DNA from: Verrucomicrobiota bacterium
GTDB lineage: Bacteria; Chlamydiota; Chlamydiia; Chlamydiales; Rhabdochlamydiaceae
DNA: 64,000 nucleotides
Direction of reading: 5' to 3'
Assembly (NCBI GenBank): GCA_018240015.1
Contig: JAFEGJ010000001.1
Location: 54,250 to 118,249 of the forward strand
Shown here piece by piece: positions 8,290-16,221 of this stretch; position 1 is the stretch's first letter; each line of letters starts with the position of its first letter. The position numbers were made by a program, and so were the translations under genes. The notes under the pieces were generated by a model. That model was not told the origin of the DNA. It saw nothing but the letters and a program-made list of their open reading frames with translations, and ran no database searches.

Positions 8290-9609
8290 ATGGAACAAAA
8301 GTCGCACTTTGACAAGCTCTTATCCCACTTGGAAGACATTGAGCTCACCACCGTGCATGGACGCATCACGGAAGTCGTGGGCATGCTCATTCGTGCAGTC
8401 GTTCCTCAAGTCAAAATGGGCGAGGTCTGTCTCATCAAGCGCGATGGCGGTGATCCGCTCATGGCTGAAGTCGTAGGTTTCACCAAAGAAGAAGTTTTCC
8501 TCTCACCTCTGGGAGATATGACGGGTGTCGGGCCGTCTTCGGAAGTCATTCCGATGCGCATGCCGATGCATATCAAGGTGGGTCCAGGACTTTTAGGACG
8601 TGTTCTCGATGGTCTGGGTAATCCTCTCGATGAAGATGTGAAGGGACCTTTGGTCGTCGATGTCGACTACTCAGTGATGAACCCTCCCCCCGATCCTTTA
8701 AAGCGAGAAGTGATCAAGACGCCACTCTCCGTGGGTGTCCGGGCGATCGACGGTGTTCTCACGGTGGGCAAAGGTCAGCGGATGGGTATTTTCTCCGCAG
8801 CGGGCGTCGGAAAGTCGACACTGCTCGGGATGATTTCACGCTACGCTGTTGCTGACGTCAACGTGATCACGCTCATCGGCGAGCGGGGCCGCGAGGTTCG
8901 AGAATTCATCGAAAATGACTTAGGACCGGAAGGACTTGCGAGGTCCGTCGTGATCGTTTCAACGTCTGACCAGCCAGCGCAGATGCGCATCAACGCCGCC
9001 TATGTAGGAACCGCGATTGCGGAGTATTTCCGCGACCAGGGCAAAACCGTTATTTTGATGATGGACTCGATCACCCGTTTTGCAAGAGCGCTGCGGGAAA
9101 TTGGCCTTGCCGCAGGAGAGCCTCCTGCGCGCGCGGGTTACACACCTTCCGTTTTTGCCACCTTGCCACGGCTTCTTGAAAGATCAGGAAATTCCGATAT
9201 CGGATCGATCACAGCTTTTTACACCATTCTCGTTGCCGGTGATGATATCAACGAGCCCGTCTCGGATGAAGTGCGCTCGATTTTGGACGGCCATATCATC
9301 TTGTCGAGTGAGCTCGCCCGTCAATACCACTTTCCAGCCATCGATATCTTATCTTCTATCAGCCGCGTATTGACAAATATCGTCGATAAAGAGCATGTCG
9401 AACTCATTGGCAAAGTCCGCGAAGTACTTTCAAACTACAAGAAAAACGAGCTCCTCATCCGCATCGGCGAATACAAACCCGGCTCAGATAAAGGCGCCGA
9501 TTTTGCGATCAAATATATCGACAAAGTCAACCGCTTTTTGAAGCAGCTTGTCGAAGAAAAATCGACTTTCGATGAGACACTCAGCCAGCTGCGCATGCTC
9601 TTTAGGTAG
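8290..9609 (+). CDS. sctN: T3SS ATPase CdsN (SctN)
   Basis: Peripheral hexameric ATPase at the export gate; strips chaperones and unfolds substrates. The 439-residue product has the F1/V1-type fold: Walker A AAGVGKST (about 170-177), Walker B region VILMMDS and the export-ATPase signature with [24 protein letters not shown] spread over about 274-300. Length is normal. It follows a 76-base gap after the CT668-like gene, the largest in the block, and lacks a strong ribosome site, so a new transcript could begin here; no clear promoter can be assigned. Corresponds to CT669. Confidence 0.95.
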   Translation: MEQKSHFDKLLSHLEDIELTTVHGRITEVVGMLIRAVVPQVKMGEVCLIKRDGGDPLMAEVVGFTKEEVFLSPLGDMTGVGPSSEVIPMRMPMHIKVGPGLLGRVLDGLGNPLDEDVKGPLVVDVDYSVMNPPPDPLKREVIKTPLSVGVRAIDGVLTVGKGQRMGIFSAAGVGKSTLLGMISRYAVADVNVITLIGERGREVREFIENDLGPEGLARSVVIVSTSDQPAQMRINAAYVGTAIAEYFRDQGKTVILMMDSITRFARALREIGLAAGEPPARAGYTPSVFATLPRLLERSGNSDIGSITAFYTILVAGDDINEPVSDEVRSILDGHIILSSELARQYHFPAIDILSSISRVLTNIVDKEHVELIGKVREVLSNYKKNELLIRIGEYKPGSDKGADFAIKYIDKVNRFLKQLVEEKSTFDETLSQLRMLFR

Positions 9610-9614
9610 GGAAA

Positions 9615-10130
9615 ATGGAAGAGCGCCAAAAATACCCCCTCGATCAGCTGATCATCATCAAGAAACGCCGCCTCGAAGAAGCCGAAAAAGTTCTCGAGCA
9701 AAAGCGAAAAGTTTTAGCTCAGGAAGAAGAAAAGCTTTTAGATCTTGAGAAAAAGCGCGATGAAGTCAGAGACCACCGCGATGATAAGCTGCACCAATTC
9801 CGGGAAACGATCGACCAAGGATCGACTATCGATAAAATCCAGCAGATGCGTCAGTACTTAAAACTCGTGGAAGAAAAACTCCAAGTCGAAGAAAAAAAAG
9901 TCTCCGATCAACAAAAAGTTGTGCAAAATGCCAAACAACAAGTCGAAGAAGCGCGCCAAGATCTTTTTAAAAAACAAAAAGATGTTGAAAAACTAAAAAT
10001 CCATGAGAAAGAATGGAAAAAAGAGATGGATCATTTGATCCAGCTCCAAGAAGAAGCTTTGACCGATGAAATGGGAAGCGCCATGTTCGTCGTCAAAAAA
10101 GCGAAAAAAGAGCCAAAAGAAGATGGTTGA
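9615..10130 (+). CDS. sctO: T3SS stalk protein CdsO (SctO)
   Basis: The 171-residue product is almost wholly coiled coil (EERQKYPLDQLIIIKKRRLE..., repeated K/E/Q heptads), the pattern of the FliJ/YscO stalk that inserts into the ATPase hexamer and couples it to the export gate. It starts 5 bases after the ATPase stop, as SctO genes usually do, and equals CT670. Its end overlaps the start of cdsP by 8 bases (GATGGTTGA). Confidence 0.88.
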   Translation: MEERQKYPLDQLIIIKKRRLEEAEKVLEQKRKVLAQEEEKLLDLEKKRDEVRDHRDDKLHQFRETIDQGSTIDKIQQMRQYLKLVEEKLQVEEKKVSDQQKVVQNAKQQVEEARQDLFKKQKDVEKLKIHEKEWKKEMDHLIQLQEEALTDEMGSAMFVVKKAKKEPKEDG

Positions 10131-11070
10131 TGTGAGTAAAGTTCAAGGCCCCTCAGGTCCTACAGAGCCCGGTGGAAAAAAAGATGTCTCGCGCACCGAC
10201 GCTGAGAAATTCAAAAAAATGATGGAAGTCGGCGAGGCCGATCCCGAGGGAAAAGGAAAAAAACGGGAGCGGCAGCAAGCCGCGGAAGAAGAAAAAGCAA
10301 AGGCCGCTTTGAGTGGAAAAGCTCCCCCGAAAGAACCCTCCCCCGCCGAGCTCCAACGGTTCCAAAAAGCTCCTAGGATTAAACGCGCCGGCGAGTCAGA
10401 AAAAAGACAGAAAAAAGAGCAGAGAAGACCTGAAGAAGTTTTAAGAGAAACAAAAAAAGCAGAAGTCGCCAAGGAAACCAAAGTCCAATTTGAAAAAAAA
10501 CAGGCCGAAAAAGCCGAACAAGTTGCCTATGAAGGAGCTGTGGCACCCCAGCCACCTCCTCCGACGCCTGCGATTGAGGCTGAGGAAGAAGAGCAAGCCC
10601 TCGTCAAACAAGCCGAGGAAAAACCGCGCGAAACCCCACGGCAGCCAGCTGCGATGCCAGCCATGCCTCCACCTCTTCCTGCAGCTCCCGCTATTACCTC
10701 TACGCCGCTGTTTCTCGCACCCACAACCGCATCCTCTTTATTTTTTGAAAATGCCGAGATCCAGCAGCTCTTTGAGAGGCTGGGCCTGGCCATGACGGTT
10801 CTTCACGAAAGCGGCATCACCGAAACGACGGTGCATTTGAGCGGCCCGGAATTTCCGACGCTCTCAGGAACCGAAATCATCATCCGGCAATATAGCTCGG
10901 CCCCCCTCATGTTCAATATTGAATTTGTCGGACAAAACCTCGCCGCCGTCGAACAAAATATTCCTCAGCTCATGAATGCATTTCAGGCTGGGAATTATAA
11001 CTTCAAAGTCCATAGAATAGAAGTAAGCAGACATCGTAGAGTAACCAAAAAAAAGGAAGAGAATTTGTGA
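10123..11070 (+). CDS. sctP: T3SS needle-length regulator CdsP (SctP)
   Basis: The 315-residue product from ATG 10123 has a long charged, Lys/Glu/Pro-rich N-terminal two thirds (KKREKQQAAEEEKAKA-like, PPPPTPAIEAEEEEQ) and a compact C-terminal domain (from about 205: AEIQQLFERLGLAMTVLHES, TTVHLSGPEF). This is the layout of needle-length/substrate-switch proteins of the YscP/FliK group. Equals CT671. An upstream ATG at 10066 would put 19 more residues inside cdsO and is less likely. Its TGA stop overlaps the GTG start of cdsQ. Confidence 0.82.
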   Translation: MVDVSKVQGPSGPTEPGGKKDVSRTDAEKFKKMMEVGEADPEGKGKKRERQQAAEEEKAKAALSGKAPPKEPSPAELQRFQKAPRIKRAGESEKRQKKEQRRPEEVLRETKKAEVAKETKVQFEKKQAEKAEQVAYEGAVAPQPPPPTPAIEAEEEEQALVKQAEEKPRETPRQPAAMPAMPPPLPAAPAITSTPLFLAPTTASSLFFENAEIQQLFERLGLAMTVLHESGITETTVHLSGPEFPTLSGTEIIIRQYSSAPLMFNIEFVGQNLAAVEQNIPQLMNAFQAGNYNFKVHRIEVSRHRRVTKKKEENL

Positions 11071-12155
11071 CATCTCCTTGGCATGAAAAAATTACGTCAG
11101 CCCTCAAAGAAAGTATGCAACTACCTGCCTGGGAAGAAGGGTTTTCTTTCCCCTGGGATACTGTTTCCTCAGCTCTTTCAGAGGCTCTCCATATCCCCGA
11201 TCTTAAAATTTCCGCACGGCCCACCGACACATTGGGCAGCATGGGAATGAAGCCCGTCGTTTTCGGCATCGAGCTAGCGCCGATTGCAGGGAGTATCCAA
11301 TGGATCCTCTCTCTCGATGACATTTCAGAATTGATTTCTTTCTCTTTGTCTTCTCAAAGACAAGAGAAACTGATCGATCCCCGTTTAGAAATCGGGTTTT
11401 ATCAATATGTGCTATTAGAAGCGATCGACGCCATCGAACAATTGCGCATCTTTCCCGATGTGCAAATGCGTCTGTTTCTGGAAGAAGAGCAAATCCAAGA
11501 TAGCGCACTCATTTTCGATGTCGCTCTCGCACTTCCTAGCAAAACGATCTATGGCAAGCTCGCTCTCTCCCAAACCTTCCTTGATGCTTTCAAAAACTAC
11601 GAGCCCATCCGCCAGATGCCCCTTCTCGAGATGCCCGAGATGCAAAACAAAGAAATCGATCTATCTGTGCAAGCAGGCCACTCCGAGATCTCGGAGCAAG
11701 AATGGTCGGAAGTCATGCCCGGCGATTTTGTCGCACTCGATCACGTCTCCTTCGATCCGACCGAAGAAAAAGGATCCGTCACATTTTTGCTGGGAAGCTC
11801 ACCCGTACTACGCGGCCGCATCAAATCCGAAGGCATTAAAATCCTCGACGACGCGGCTTTTTACGAAGAGATAGCGCCTCCTCCCGAAGAGGGCATAGAG
11901 CTGACAGAAGAAGAAAATGCGCCTGTTTCCCTTGAGCCCCAAGCTGAAAAAACCATGCCTCTTTCCATCGAAGTGACGCGTATGCGCCTGACGATTGCGC
12001 GGCTGCTCGAGACAAAACCCGGCGACATTCTCGACTTTCTCATCCGCCCCCAGCAAGGCGTCGATTTAATTTCTCAAGGAAGACGTGTCGGCCAAGGTGA
12101 GCTATGCAGACTCGGCGATACACTCGGAGTCCGTGTCCTTGACGTAGAGCGATAA
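11067..12155 (+). CDS. sctQ: T3SS cytoplasmic C-ring protein CdsQ (SctQ)
   Basis: The 362-residue product has a variable N-terminal domain and, at the C-terminus, a SpoA (surface presentation of antigens) fold: MPLSIEVTRMRLTIARLLE, then PGDILDF and GELCRLGDTLGVRV, typical of SctQ/FliN. It forms the sorting platform under the export apparatus. The start codon is GTG within the cdsP stop (GTGA). A SpoA-like region may also be present near EQEWSEVMPGDFVALD (about 215). Equals CT672. The kinase gene follows after one base. Confidence 0.85.
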   Translation: MTSPWHEKITSALKESMQLPAWEEGFSFPWDTVSSALSEALHIPDLKISARPTDTLGSMGMKPVVFGIELAPIAGSIQWILSLDDISELISFSLSSQRQEKLIDPRLEIGFYQYVLLEAIDAIEQLRIFPDVQMRLFLEEEQIQDSALIFDVALALPSKTIYGKLALSQTFLDAFKNYEPIRQMPLLEMPEMQNKEIDLSVQAGHSEISEQEWSEVMPGDFVALDHVSFDPTEEKGSVTFLLGSSPVLRGRIKSEGIKILDDAAFYEEIAPPPEEGIELTEEENAPVSLEPQAEKTMPLSIEVTRMRLTIARLLETKPGDILDFLIRPQQGVDLISQGRRVGQGELCRLGDTLGVRVLDVER

Positions 12156-12156
12156 A

Positions 12157-13704
12157 ATGGAAGAGAGTTTCTATCATCAGCCCACGCTGACTGACTTCAC
12201 CTCTCCTAAAGAGCGCGCCGGTCCCATCCCCTCGCACATAGGCCCTTATCGCATCGAGACACTTCTGAGCAAAGGGGGGATGAGCCTCCTGTATCTCGGC
12301 ATCCACCCTCAGACAAGGCTCGCTCTGGCCATCAAAGTTCTCTCTCCCGAGTTCGTGACCCACCCTGAAATGATCAAACGGTTTTTGAACGAAGCCAAAA
12401 TCATCAGCCTCGCGAGCCATCCCAACATCGTCAAACTCTATGGACAAGGCGAGTGGGAAGGAGGTCTCTACATCGCCATGGAACTCATCCGCGGCGTCTC
12501 TTTAAGACAATTCATTATCCAGCAATCGCTTTCCCTCAAGCGCTCCATTGATATCATCCTCCAAGTCGGCTACGCCCTCAGCCATCTCCACTCCCACGGC
12601 GTGATCCATGGCGATCTCAAGCCAGAAAATATTCTCATCACCGAAGACGGCGTCGTGAAAGTCATCGACTTTGGCATCGCCCGCCTGCACGAAGAAGTGA
12701 AAAAAGTTCCCACCCGCACGGAAAAAGTCATTGGCACTCCCGTCTACATGAGCCCCGAGCAAAAAGAAGACCCCTCCAAAATGACCTTTGCTTCCGACAT
12801 CTATGCGCTCGGCGTCATCGCCTACGAGCTCGCGATGGGTAAGCTCAGCTACGGCGTCATCCACCTCTCGCTCCTCCCCAAAGGCCTGCGCAAAATTATC
12901 GAAAAAGCTCTCGCTGTTTCTCCACAAGAGCGATATCCCGACGCCATCTCGTTTATCACCGATCTGTCCCAATATCTCAAATCAGGCGGCATCGAGCGCG
13001 ATCGTCCCGGCAGCGACCAGTGGAAAGAACTTTTCGAAACCCTTCAAAGCACCGTCCAATCTCTCTCCCCCTCCTCTCTTCCCACCTGGCCGGGCGTCGA
13101 AATGGGACTCGCCAAATACCGCGTGCTAGGACAACTCGGAAGCTATTACGATTATTTTCGCTTTCCCGACTCCTACGCACTTCTTCTCGCCGAATGCCAC
13201 TTAGCCGGCGTCGAAAGCAGCATCTATGTCGGCGTTTTAAACGGCCTGGTGCGCGCGCTCATCGACCCCGATCCTCGCTGGCTCACCCTTCTCATCCAAA
13301 AAGTGCGCGAAGAACTCCCCTCGATCCACTTCACGTTCTCCTACCTTCTTCTTCGTCCGCGCATGGACCAACTCACCTACTATTCTTGCGGAGGCTCGAC
13401 CCTGCTGAATTTCCCTCAGGGCAGTGAAACCGCCCGCAGACTTTTGCGCCAAAATCCCGTACTCGGTGAAGAAGGGCCCACAGAGCTCCTTTCGATCAGT
13501 GACAATTGGAACCCCGGCGATCTTTTAGTTTTCCATAATTTTGAATCCAGCTACGAAGATACTCTCATCAATGGTGTCCAAAATAATCGACTTCTCTCTC
13601 CCTCGTCTCAAGCCGAAGCGCTTCTAAAATCCGCCTCGACTCAAGGTGGCTTTGCGACTCAAAAAAATCCCAAAAGCATCTTTGCGATCCACCGGATTGC
13701 TTGA
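12157..13704 (+). CDS. pkn5: Pkn5-type Ser/Thr protein kinase of the T3SS locus
   Basis: Hanks-type kinase domain in the first 270 residues: glycine loop LLSKGGMSLLYLG, catalytic Lys in ALAIKVL, catalytic loop HGDLKPEN, DFGIAR and GTPVYMSPEQ. The catalytic loop is HGD instead of HRD, so it is a non-RD kinase. The C-terminal half (about 270-515) has no fold I recognise. Pkn5 (CT673) lies between cdsQ and cdsC in Chlamydia and is thought to be secreted or to act on T3SS parts. FHA domains in CdsD are obvious candidate readers of its phosphorylation; that link is inference. Confidence 0.9.
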   Translation: MEESFYHQPTLTDFTSPKERAGPIPSHIGPYRIETLLSKGGMSLLYLGIHPQTRLALAIKVLSPEFVTHPEMIKRFLNEAKIISLASHPNIVKLYGQGEWEGGLYIAMELIRGVSLRQFIIQQSLSLKRSIDIILQVGYALSHLHSHGVIHGDLKPENILITEDGVVKVIDFGIARLHEEVKKVPTRTEKVIGTPVYMSPEQKEDPSKMTFASDIYALGVIAYELAMGKLSYGVIHLSLLPKGLRKIIEKALAVSPQERYPDAISFITDLSQYLKSGGIERDRPGSDQWKELFETLQSTVQSLSPSSLPTWPGVEMGLAKYRVLGQLGSYYDYFRFPDSYALLLAECHLAGVESSIYVGVLNGLVRALIDPDPRWLTLLIQKVREELPSIHFTFSYLLLRPRMDQLTYYSCGGSTLLNFPQGSETARRLLRQNPVLGEEGPTELLSISDNWNPGDLLVFHNFESSYEDTLINGVQNNRLLSPSSQAEALLKSASTQGGFATQKNPKSIFAIHRIA

Positions 13705-13754
13705 TCTTTTTTTGTGAAACGACTATTACTATTTCCAAAATAAAGGCTTTTGAG

Positions 13755-14249
13755 ATGAATTGGATTGGTATATCTGTTCAAGTTGGACCATGCAAGCCGT
13801 TCTTCAGTTTTTTGCCTTGTAATCTAGGTAAGACTCTAGCTTTTTCTTCTGCACAGATCGATAAGTCATGGTTCAAAGCTCCTCAGGTAGAAGACCTAAC
13901 CAAAAATTTTCCCGATCGAGCGACAATTCAAGAGCCTAACATTCTTTTCAAAGGTCCTGTATTTATCGCTCAAGGCAAAGATGGCCCTATCGTAATTTTT
14001 CTGAAATACTCTGATCCATTCTTTAGAAGAATTTTCCAGTTAGCAGTCGGCATGACTTTGGCATTAGCTTTGTTTTCGAAGCTTTATAATATTGCTCACC
14101 CTGCGATAGGAACGCGAGGACTTAAAATTGAAATTGGAGGGACAAAATATAATCTTTTCTCAACTAGAAGCCTTTTGCTTTTTTCTTCTATTTTTGGGCT
14201 GGCTAGTGCTTATGTCGCTGGAAAAATTTTCGATCAGATCATGCGCTAA
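13755..14249 (+). CDS. Hypothetical membrane protein inserted after pkn5
   Basis: Not recognised. From ATG 13755 the product is 164 residues, with two hydrophobic segments near the middle and C-terminus (IFQLAVGMTLALALF and SLLLFSSIFGLASAYVAG), so it is probably an inner-membrane protein. Codon use (TTT, TTA, AAT-rich) is AT-richer than in the T3SS genes on either side. A longer form from a TTG at 13701 overlapping the pkn5 stop is less likely. It may have arrived together with the next two genes, separating pkn5 from cdsC. Confidence 0.5.
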   Translation: MNWIGISVQVGPCKPFFSFLPCNLGKTLAFSSAQIDKSWFKAPQVEDLTKNFPDRATIQEPNILFKGPVFIAQGKDGPIVIFLKYSDPFFRRIFQLAVGMTLALALFSKLYNIAHPAIGTRGLKIEIGGTKYNLFSTRSLLLFSSIFGLASAYVAGKIFDQIMR

Positions 14250-14269
14250 CTAATTAAACAGTCTACCAT

Positions 14270-15688
14270 TTATTCCTTGGTAGGCACTTGGATTTCTAGC
14301 AATCCAGCATCGATGCTGACTTGTGCTTTTTCAAACAATTTTGCCACTTGGATATGCGTTAGCTCAGGAAAATAGGGGGCCCATGCAAAATAAGCGCATT
14401 TTTTTTCTGTTGGACGTTGATGATCGTGAAATTGCTCAGTTCTATTTAAACCAATCACAATGAGTTCTTTCCTCACTAAAACTTTGATAAAAGGAAAGCT
14501 TGTGCTGCTATTTCCGGGAAGTGCAACTACGATACCCAGCTTATTTTCAATAATGTTCCCAACATCATTCAAGCAAGCCACGACTTCATACTCGGCATTT
14601 TTCACATCATTTTCTCTGAATTTGGTGTCGGCTTTTTGTTCTTGTGCTTGTAGATGCTCCTCCCATTTCCTCTTTTGGACTGAGTAAGAATCATTTCGAT
14701 CAAATACCATTGGCGTTTGCGCTTTTTTGTTCTCGATTCTAACTAAAGCTTTAGTGCTACCAGGAAAGGGGAAAAAAGCTCCCGTCTCTTTTCTTAAAGT
14801 GTTTTGCCGGATTTGAAATTGAAATTCTCCCGGCAGAAGCTGATACGCCTGTCTTACTCCATGAGGATCCTCATCTACCGATAGCAAGCTAACGGCAGCG
14901 CTGTTTAGCATATGAACTTTAGCTGCATCGAGCATCTCTTTAAGCCAATTTGCATCAAATTGGACATGAATAGGGCTACCTCCGAGTTCTAGATTAATTG
15001 AACTTAGGCTCATATTCTTGCGCAAAAAAGATTCTGGCAATTGTATAAGCGGTAGCTCTTTGACATTTTGAATCATCAATTCGATCAGCCAATCGGTAGC
15101 TGCTATTTCAATGGGCCGCCCTTTTTGGGTCAAACAAGTAAAGCTTTCAGGTAATTCCTCTCTGATCTTTGAATCGGGAACAATGGTGTGAGAGATCTTT
15201 TGAGCACCTCTAATACAAAAAATGATATGACCGACCGGTGGCTTTTGTAGATCCATTCCAATTTGTTTTGATAGAGCAGTCAGTTCATCCAATGCTTTAT
15301 AAATGGGCTGCGGAGCAGGGTTTTTGTGAAAATCGCAGGCGACGATCTGTTTTTTTATTTCATGAATGAGTTTTTGCGCTCTTTGGACTGTTTCTAAGCT
15401 CGGTTTACTTTGAGTAGCGAGACTTTTTGAAAGCTTGCTCACGCGCGCCGTTACATCAGCACAGTAGGCTGGAACAGTGATTTCTCCTGCTGCGCGCATG
15501 CCGTATCCTGGTACAAGTTCTGTGCGGCAGCCAGGCTGCAATTTCCCAATTTCAGTTAAGCTATCGATCAAAAGTCCATCTACTGCACGCAATTTAATGG
15601 CCATATTTTTTCTTTGGTAATATTTTGTTCGCAATACTCTACACACATCATCCAATTTTGGAAATGGTATAAAAATATTCTTGTCCAT
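14270..15688 (-). CDS. Hypothetical 472-residue protein, no family recognised
   Basis: A long intact reading frame on the minus strand, opposite in direction to all T3SS genes. I prefer ATG 15688 (MDKNIFIPF...) because an upstream ATG at 15721 would share its first bases with the start codon of the divergent membrane protein gene. The protein is soluble, with helices rich in Lys/Gln around 390-420 and a segment LPESFTCLTQKGRPIEI followed by WLIELMIQNV that faintly recalls the start of a U-box, though without enough features to call it. AT-rich codon use suggests acquired origin; an effector is one possibility. Confidence 0.55.
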   Translation of the reverse strand: MDKNIFIPFPKLDDVCRVLRTKYYQRKNMAIKLRAVDGLLIDSLTEIGKLQPGCRTELVPGYGMRAAGEITVPAYCADVTARVSKLSKSLATQSKPSLETVQRAQKLIHEIKKQIVACDFHKNPAPQPIYKALDELTALSKQIGMDLQKPPVGHIIFCIRGAQKISHTIVPDSKIREELPESFTCLTQKGRPIEIAATDWLIELMIQNVKELPLIQLPESFLRKNMSLSSINLELGGSPIHVQFDANWLKEMLDAAKVHMLNSAAVSLLSVDEDPHGVRQAYQLLPGEFQFQIRQNTLRKETGAFFPFPGSTKALVRIENKKAQTPMVFDRNDSYSVQKRKWEEHLQAQEQKADTKFRENDVKNAEYEVVACLNDVGNIIENKLGIVVALPGNSSTSFPFIKVLVRKELIVIGLNRTEQFHDHQRPTEKKCAYFAWAPYFPELTHIQVAKLFEKAQVSIDAGLLEIQVPTKE

Positions 15689-15719
15689 ATAATGAATTTT
15701 AACCCTTAAAGGAGGTTGC

Positions 15720-16121
15720 ATGAACTTAAAACGCTTTATCGGAGCAACAGTTGTTCTGGTTGTATTTTTGTACTTTTATGAGTGGCTCATCCACGGAGTT
15801 CTCCTCATGAACACTTATAATGAGACACCCAATCTCTGGCGTCCTATGCAGCAGATGCAGTCCATGATGTCTCTCAGTTTACTTTTCCGCGTTCTGATGG
15901 GTGGTTGGTTCACCTATATCTTCACCAAGTTCCATAAAGATGGCGGTGTAGAAAATGGCCTCCGTTTTGGATGCTACCTCGGTATATTTGCAGGAATCAT
16001 GGCAGCCTCGACATTCATGTGGCTCCCCATTTCAGCCAAACTCGCTTGGGCTTGGTTTATCAATAATATCGTCCAGTTTGTCGCTGGTGGCGCCATCATC
16101 GGCTCTATCTATCGCAAATAG
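15720..16121 (+). CDS. Small integral membrane protein, four predicted segments
   Basis: The 133-residue product is strongly hydrophobic with about four membrane segments (IGATVVLVVFLYFYEW, LLFRVLMGGWFTYIF, LGIFAGIMAASTFMWL, IVQFVAGGAIIGSIY) and short polar loops. A strong AAAGGAGG ribosome site lies five bases before the ATG. It resembles small DUF1761-like membrane proteins in general layout, but I cannot name it. A good terminator follows at 16136, isolating it from cdsC, so it is its own transcription unit. Confidence 0.7.
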   Translation: MNLKRFIGATVVLVVFLYFYEWLIHGVLLMNTYNETPNLWRPMQQMQSMMSLSLLFRVLMGGWFTYIFTKFHKDGGVENGLRFGCYLGIFAGIMAASTFMWLPISAKLAWAWFINNIVQFVAGGAIIGSIYRK

Positions 16122-16135
16122 TTGTCTTTTTTATA

Positions 16136-16160
16136 CCCGGCCTATCCTAGGCCGGGTTTT
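16136..16160 (+). terminator. Rho-independent terminator
   Basis: CCCGGCCTA (16136-16144) pairs with TAGGCCGGG (16148-16156) around a TCC loop and is followed by TTTT. It ends the membrane protein unit, so cdsC must have its own promoter between here and 16222. Confidence 0.9.
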
Positions 16161-16221
16161 ACATTTCTCCTCTTGCGCTGAAAGTACAAAGTATTTTAGG
16201 ATTGCCTCTCAGGACTAATCT

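Noticed and set aside
14985-15190. U-box in the 14270-15688 protein
   Set aside because: Only a LPESFxC start and a following helix resemble a U-box; the middle and end motifs are missing.
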